From Cristatella mucedo (Eukaryota > Bryozoa > Phylactolaemata > Cristatellidae), in NCBI GenBank assembly GCA_009760855.2, contig WPIO01000002.1:4680001-4744000 (forward strand): 64,000 nt of DNA, written 5' to 3'. Positions 59,594 through 64,000 of this stretch are shown one piece after another. The translations under genes and the position numbers were made by a program. The notes below the pieces were generated by a model. It saw only the letters and a program-made list of their open reading frames with translations. It had not been told where the DNA came from and did not search any database. Each line of letters starts with the position of its first letter. Position 1 is the first letter of the stretch.

Positions 59594-60062
59594 AGGTCAT
59601 GTCATTCTTTGGCTCTAGCCTACCTATCAGATCTACTCCCTCACCCACTTTTCGGAGTCTAGCTGTTTACCTATACCTCGTGCAAATCTCAAACCCTTTG
59701 GAGGCAGTGCCTTTAGTCCGCATGATGCCAAAGCTTGGAACTCACTTCCGGCCTACGTCACGACATCTCCTGACTTGTACACGTTTAAAAAGATACTAAA
59801 AACGCTTCTATTCATCGTAGCATTTAGTGGGTCCTTGTTTATCGTCCTTTACGTGCCAACGCGTGCTGACAATGTGCATGCTGCCGCTAACCGATCCTGT
59901 GCATGTAATCCCTAACCAAGTTATTCCTGTTGTTTATTGAGCATGCTACCACTAACCATTTGATCGCGCTTCCTTTGAAGCAAATGTAAATTGCCTAGAA
60001 AGAGATTAAGTCCTCGGAGGGTGATATATCAAATGTTTTAATATTATTATGATTGTTATAAT
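59594..60062 (+). mobile_element. LINE-A 3' end
   Basis: ORF remnant SSLPIRSTPSPTFRSLAVYL and LVQISNPLEAVPLVRMMPKL, then 3' UTR (gcaaatgtaaattgcctag) and a degraded ATT tail. Confidence 0.85.
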
Positions 60063-60606
60063 TGTTGCCTATGGTTAGGTGGCACAAAAGCCGAAGCCTT
60101 TTATTATTCAGTTGGTTGTGCTCATGACTTTGAGCCAGGAAATAGTATTACTCTAGACCTCTAGTCAGGCGGTTGAGAGGCGCTCTGGGTGCCCTAGGAG
60201 AGTCCTAGTACACCATGGCTGTGTGGTTTCGGAAGCCTGTAATCCTCCATCGCAGTCGAATGGACTTCTTTCAATCACGTGTATAGACTTTTTACATTAT
60301 AAGGAATAGGCGCTCTTCAATGTTGCCGCATTTCGCTACTGTCGCCATACTTGCATGCATTTGTGCTACACCTCAATCGCTAGCTGAGAATCAAGGTTCA
60401 GGCTACACCGGTATTTTTCGTGCGTTGGTAAGAAATAGAACCGTTAAAGCCCTTTGTTGCAGCTTAGTTCTGTACGGACGCAGAATCTACTACATCCGGT
60501 TTAAAATATTTGGCGTCGAAAGTGCTGGATAATTGCTGAGAACCCTTGGCTGTTGGTAGCCTTACGCTAGTCGCATTGCTTGTGAATGGCGAATATTGTA
60601 CAGGAA

Positions 60607-60690
60607 TAAATAATAATAATAATAATAATGCACTTGATAAAGCGCCCTCAGAGAACTCAATCTCTTTCTAGGCGCTTTACATTAAATATC
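60607..60690 (-). mobile_element. LINE-A 3' stub
   Basis: TAA tail, gcacttgataaagcgccctc, caatctctttctaggcgctt, truncated. Confidence 0.88.
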
Positions 60691-60925
60691 TTTATTGGTT
60701 TAATTGAGTTATGGAGAACAGAGATGCTGGGTGTTTGGACGTAGCTGAAGTAGCAGCTTGCTCTGCCGAACTTTAGAATTTAGAATAATTCCCGGCTAAA
60801 CTACGGCAAATTTGGACATCGAGCTGAATAGAAATCATGCAAATTGAAGAACTGCATTTTTCTGACCTTAAGCGAGTTTTGGATGTATATGCAGCCAGCT
60901 CCACTGGCCTGGTGAGGCTGTAATG

Positions 60926-60939
60926 CAGGGGTGTCCAAC
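60926..60939 (+). repeat. hAT left terminal inverted repeat
   Basis: CAGGGGTGTCCAAC; perfect inverted match to 63606-63619; preceded by the CTGTAATG target duplication. Confidence 0.95.
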
Positions 60940-61436
60940 ACGTGGCCCGCGGGCCACAACCCGGCCCGCCGAGGTCTTCTATGCGGCCCGCAACGTTATC
61001 CCAAAAATATTTGTCACTCCATGTTTTTCGTTAATTTTTAATCATTACAAACGGCGATATAAGGTGCTGTGATGTACTTCATGCGCTCGTGAAGCGTGAA
61101 GGTGTCCGAATGGCTATTTTCGCATGAAGGTAAAACAATCGATTTATTTTGCTAGCCTTCATGTGAACATTTTGGCGTGAAGGGGTAATATATTTGTGCT
61201 ACAGTGTTGCCATTACGATCACATTTATAACGCTTCCGCAAGCGGAATTAACTGTTTTACACTGTGGATAGAAAAAAGAGCCGTTTCTCAGCTGCTGCTG
61301 CACGAACTTGAATCAGTCAGGTAGGTTTTTAAAAACGCGTATTGCTCAACTTACTTACCAATACTAAGATATTGCTGTGATAAAATATAAATTAATCAAT
61401 TCGTAACTGATCTGTTTTTTTATTTCACAGAGAAAA

Positions 61437-63220
61437 ATGGCGGCGAATGTGAATACTAGCAAAAACCGAAAAATTGACGCAGAAGGAAGACTTTTCAAAG
61501 CATCTTGGACTGTAGACTATTTTGTAATGGAACGCTTCGGTAGGATAATGTGCCTAATATGCCAAGAAAGAATTGCCGTTGCAAAGGAGTACAATGTTAA
61601 GCGACATTTTTCAACAAAGCATGGCGACAGGTACAACAGCCTGACTGGTCAACTTCGAATTGATCGCGTGAACTCGTTGAAACAGAGCGTCATCGGACAG
61701 CAGTCATTGTTTACAGCAGTCAGCAACAAGTCTGAGGCTTCAACCAAAGTAAGTTTTTTAATAGCTGAAGCTATAGCTAAGCGGGGGAAAGCATTTTCCG
61801 ATGGTGAATTTGTTAAGGAATGCCTCAGGCTGTTTACTGGTGTGGTCTGTCCAGAAAAGAAGTCAGTCTTTCTCATCAAACGGTTGCGAGAAGAGTTGCC
61901 GAGCTCGCATCCAACATAGAAGAAAGTCTCACTAAAAGACTTGCTGAATGCGAATTGTATTCTCTTGCGCTCGACGAAAGCACGTACAATAGCGATACGG
62001 CTCAACTGTCGGTGTTTGTACTCTGAGTAACAGAAAAGTTTGTCATTATCGAAGAACTGTTGGATATATGTTCAATGAAAGGCACTACAACGGGGAGGGA
62101 TATTTTGGATCAGGTCAAGAGGGTCCTCACAAAATTTAATCTTCCTGAAAGTAAATTGATTGGTTTAACCACAGACGGAGCCCCTTCAATGACAGGTAGA
62201 CACAATGGATTTGTATCTTTAATGGTAAAATTAGTACCTCACAAAATTGTCAGTCATCACTGCATCATCCACCAAGAACAGCTATGTGCAAAGGTCTTGA
62301 GCATGCAACATGTAATGAACAATGTAGTTTCAACAGTCAATGTGATAAGGTCTCGTGCGCTAAACCACAGACAATTTCAGGCTTTCCTTGGAGAGTTGGG
62401 ATCAGATCATTGTAATGTTATTTATTTCTGCTAAGTCCGTTGGCTAAGCAGGGCAAACACGTTAGCCAGGTTTTTGTCACGTAGGGACGAAATAAAAACA
62501 TTTATGACAGAAAAGGGAAAAGATGTTGGCTTCCTCGATGATCAGCAGTGGTTGAATGACTTGGCTTTTTTGGTGGACATGACCAAACATCTTGCAGATC
62601 TTAATGTCAAACTCCAAGGTAAGGATCAACTGGTCCATAAAATGTATGAGTGTGTTGTCGCGTTTGCGCAAAAGCTGAAACTTTTCCGGAAACACTTTGA
62701 TCAGAAGAAACTGTTACATTTCACAACACCAGCAACAAGATTACCTGAAACGCTGGCTCATATGAAGTACTCCACTCTTGTTAGCAAACTTGTTGATGAA
62801 TTCGAAGACAGGTTTCAGGATTTCCGACAACATGCGGATGACATGAACATGATTAGTAATCCATTTAATATCGATCCCTCTGATGCGCCTGATGAATTTC
62901 AACTCGAACTAATCGACATTCATAATGACAGCAATTTAAAAACTGCTTATGATCAGCATGACCTTGTTACCTTTTACAAGCAGTATGTTTCATCAGAGTC
63001 TTTTCCTAACCTAGCCAAACATGCTCGCAGGTATATTGCACTTTTTGGCAGCGAATATTGCTGTGAACAGCTTTTTTCCAGGCTGAAAAATGTGAAAACA
63101 AGGACTCGATCCGTTCTCACAGATGAACATTTATCAGGAATTCTTAGAATTGCCACATCCACTGTTGCAGTAGATTTCGACTGTGTATGCAAACAGAAAC
63201 AATGCCAAATATCTCATTGA
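61437..63220 (+). pseudogene. hAT transposase, degraded (one frameshift, two stops)
   Basis: Starts ATG GCG GCG AAT at 61437. N-terminal BED-type zinc finger (CLICQERIAVAKEYNVKRHF followed by STKH). Then the catalytic-domain entry LALDEST with DTAQL, a TTDGAPSMTGR motif, CIIHQEQLC and VRWLSRANTL. The C-terminal hAT dimerisation region includes FPNLAKHARRYIALFGSEYC and EQLFSRLKNVKTRTRS. It resembles ZBED5/SCAND3/GTF2IRD2-like transposases by memory. The frame changes once between about 61850 and 61880. In-frame TGA lies at 62024-62026 and TAA at 62432-62434 just before VRWLS. Natural stop after 63217. Not a functional protein as read. Confidence 0.92.
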
Positions 63221-63605
63221 TGCCTGCAGTGCAGAAGACATTGAATACCTGTGGCATTTAATTAATCCGAGGACATTAATATTATGTGAGTCCTTGTCAT
63301 GTAATTTTGTAAGTTTTATAAGTTTCTGTCTTCATGTTATTAAAATAAAAATCCAAAAGTAAAAGATTGGCCATAATATCTATCGAATTATTTTCCAGGA
63401 CACATGATTAAATTTTTATTATTTTTATTTATAATTATGCTAAAAAATACTATTGTATTGCGGTTTATTTTATTAAGTATAATAGTGATCGTCATACTAA
63501 ATTACGATCTTATTTTCTGATGCGGTCAACTACGCCAATTTACACGTGGCTCCCCTCCCCCCGACCTTTTAAATTTTTGAAATGTGGCCCCCCCAACGCA
63601 AAAAG

Positions 63606-63619
63606 GTTGGACACCCCTG
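63606..63619 (-). repeat. hAT right terminal inverted repeat
   Basis: GTTGGACACCCCTG; perfect inverted match to 60926-60939; followed by CTGTAATG at 63620-63627. Confidence 0.95.
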
Positions 63620-63627
63620 CTGTAATG

Positions 63628-64000
63628 TGATATGGCCAGCTAAGTGTCATCGGCTAGGCGAAGCCTGACCTTTGATATGAGGCCGAAAGGGCGATAATGG
63701 CAATTAATCTGGGCAATCGGGAAGAAGAAGTTCGTCAGCTGAAACGTGGAATCTGGCACAGAGTGTCCCAGTCGCACAGTATCTAAATCCAGAAGGAAGG
63801 ACGGATAGCTGGCGTTAGCCGACAGTGCAGGCCGCCCACAGAAGGCTAAGAGGGCTCGCTGCCCTCACGTCGCGCAAGTTAAGCACGCTAGCAGTTATAG
63901 TTGCATATTCCTTGTTCCCTTGTATTTGTGTTTTTCTTAGCCTTCTCCCTGAACTGCAGCCCTCGGCGAGCTGAATTGTGCGCCGGTCGATAGTGAGTCC
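63628..64000. other. No gene recognised
   Basis: Unique-looking sequence right of the hAT insertion; no exon or repeat supported. Confidence 0.4.

Larger units (their letters stand above)
60926..63619 (+). mobile_element. hAT-family DNA transposon, full length, structurally intact ends
   Basis: A 2,694-bp element. The left end starts CAGGGGTGTCCAAC and the right end is its exact inverted complement (14 bp). An identical 8-bp sequence, CTGTAATG, flanks both sides (60918-60925 and 63620-63627), the target-duplication length expected for hAT. Subterminal GC-rich palindromic sequence (ggcccgcgggcc) sits near the left end. One transposase gene on the plus strand fills the middle, but it is broken. 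Inserted in the region flanking the SLC15 promoter side; no host exon was seen nearby. Confidence 0.95.

Overview
The window is eukaryotic and almost certainly from an invertebrate animal. Coding sequence is split into short exons with GT-AG introns. The two host genes are a cadherin and a POT/SLC15 transporter, and most of the remaining DNA is LINE, SINE, hAT and microsatellite sequence. I cannot fix the phylum; a sponge or other early-branching or lophotrochozoan genome would fit, but that is a guess. No prokaryotic operons, CRISPR arrays, rRNA genes or functional tRNA genes were seen.

Host genes, both on the minus strand and in tandem. (1) An SLC15/POT-family proton-coupled oligopeptide or histidine transporter starts at 52107 and stops at 32696. 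Eight exons were assembled with splice sites and matching phases, and a ninth (35.8 kb) is less certain. (2) A secreted or membrane cadherin has its signal-peptide exon at 29094-28446. Eleven consecutive exons down to 6229 join in phase to give 984 residues. Further exons lie at about 5.8, 4.8 and 4.3 kb, and the gene probably runs off the left edge, because no transmembrane segment or stop exon was found.

Repeats. One L2/CR1-like LINE family with an (ATT)n tail (here LINE-A) has more than a dozen 3' ends in both orientations. A second family (LINE-B) ends in a different 3' UTR. A tRNA-related SINE with recognisable B boxes occurs about eleven times, once nested inside a LINE-A copy. Two more dispersed families (C and D) have no recognised coding function. 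A hAT transposon at 60926-63619 has perfect 14-bp terminal inverted repeats and a perfect 8-bp target duplication, but its transposase is broken by one frameshift and two in-frame stops.

The most unusual structure is at 52.54-58.63 kb, just upstream of the SLC15 gene. A tandem array of about 12 monomers (alternating ~170-176 and ~147-157 bp, a ~330-bp dimer) faces a shorter inverted copy of the same array at 58.2-58.6 kb. Together they enclose a decayed LINE endonuclease/reverse transcriptase and a near-perfect 48-bp palindrome. This is the architecture of a Foldback-like element or an inverted satellite pair.
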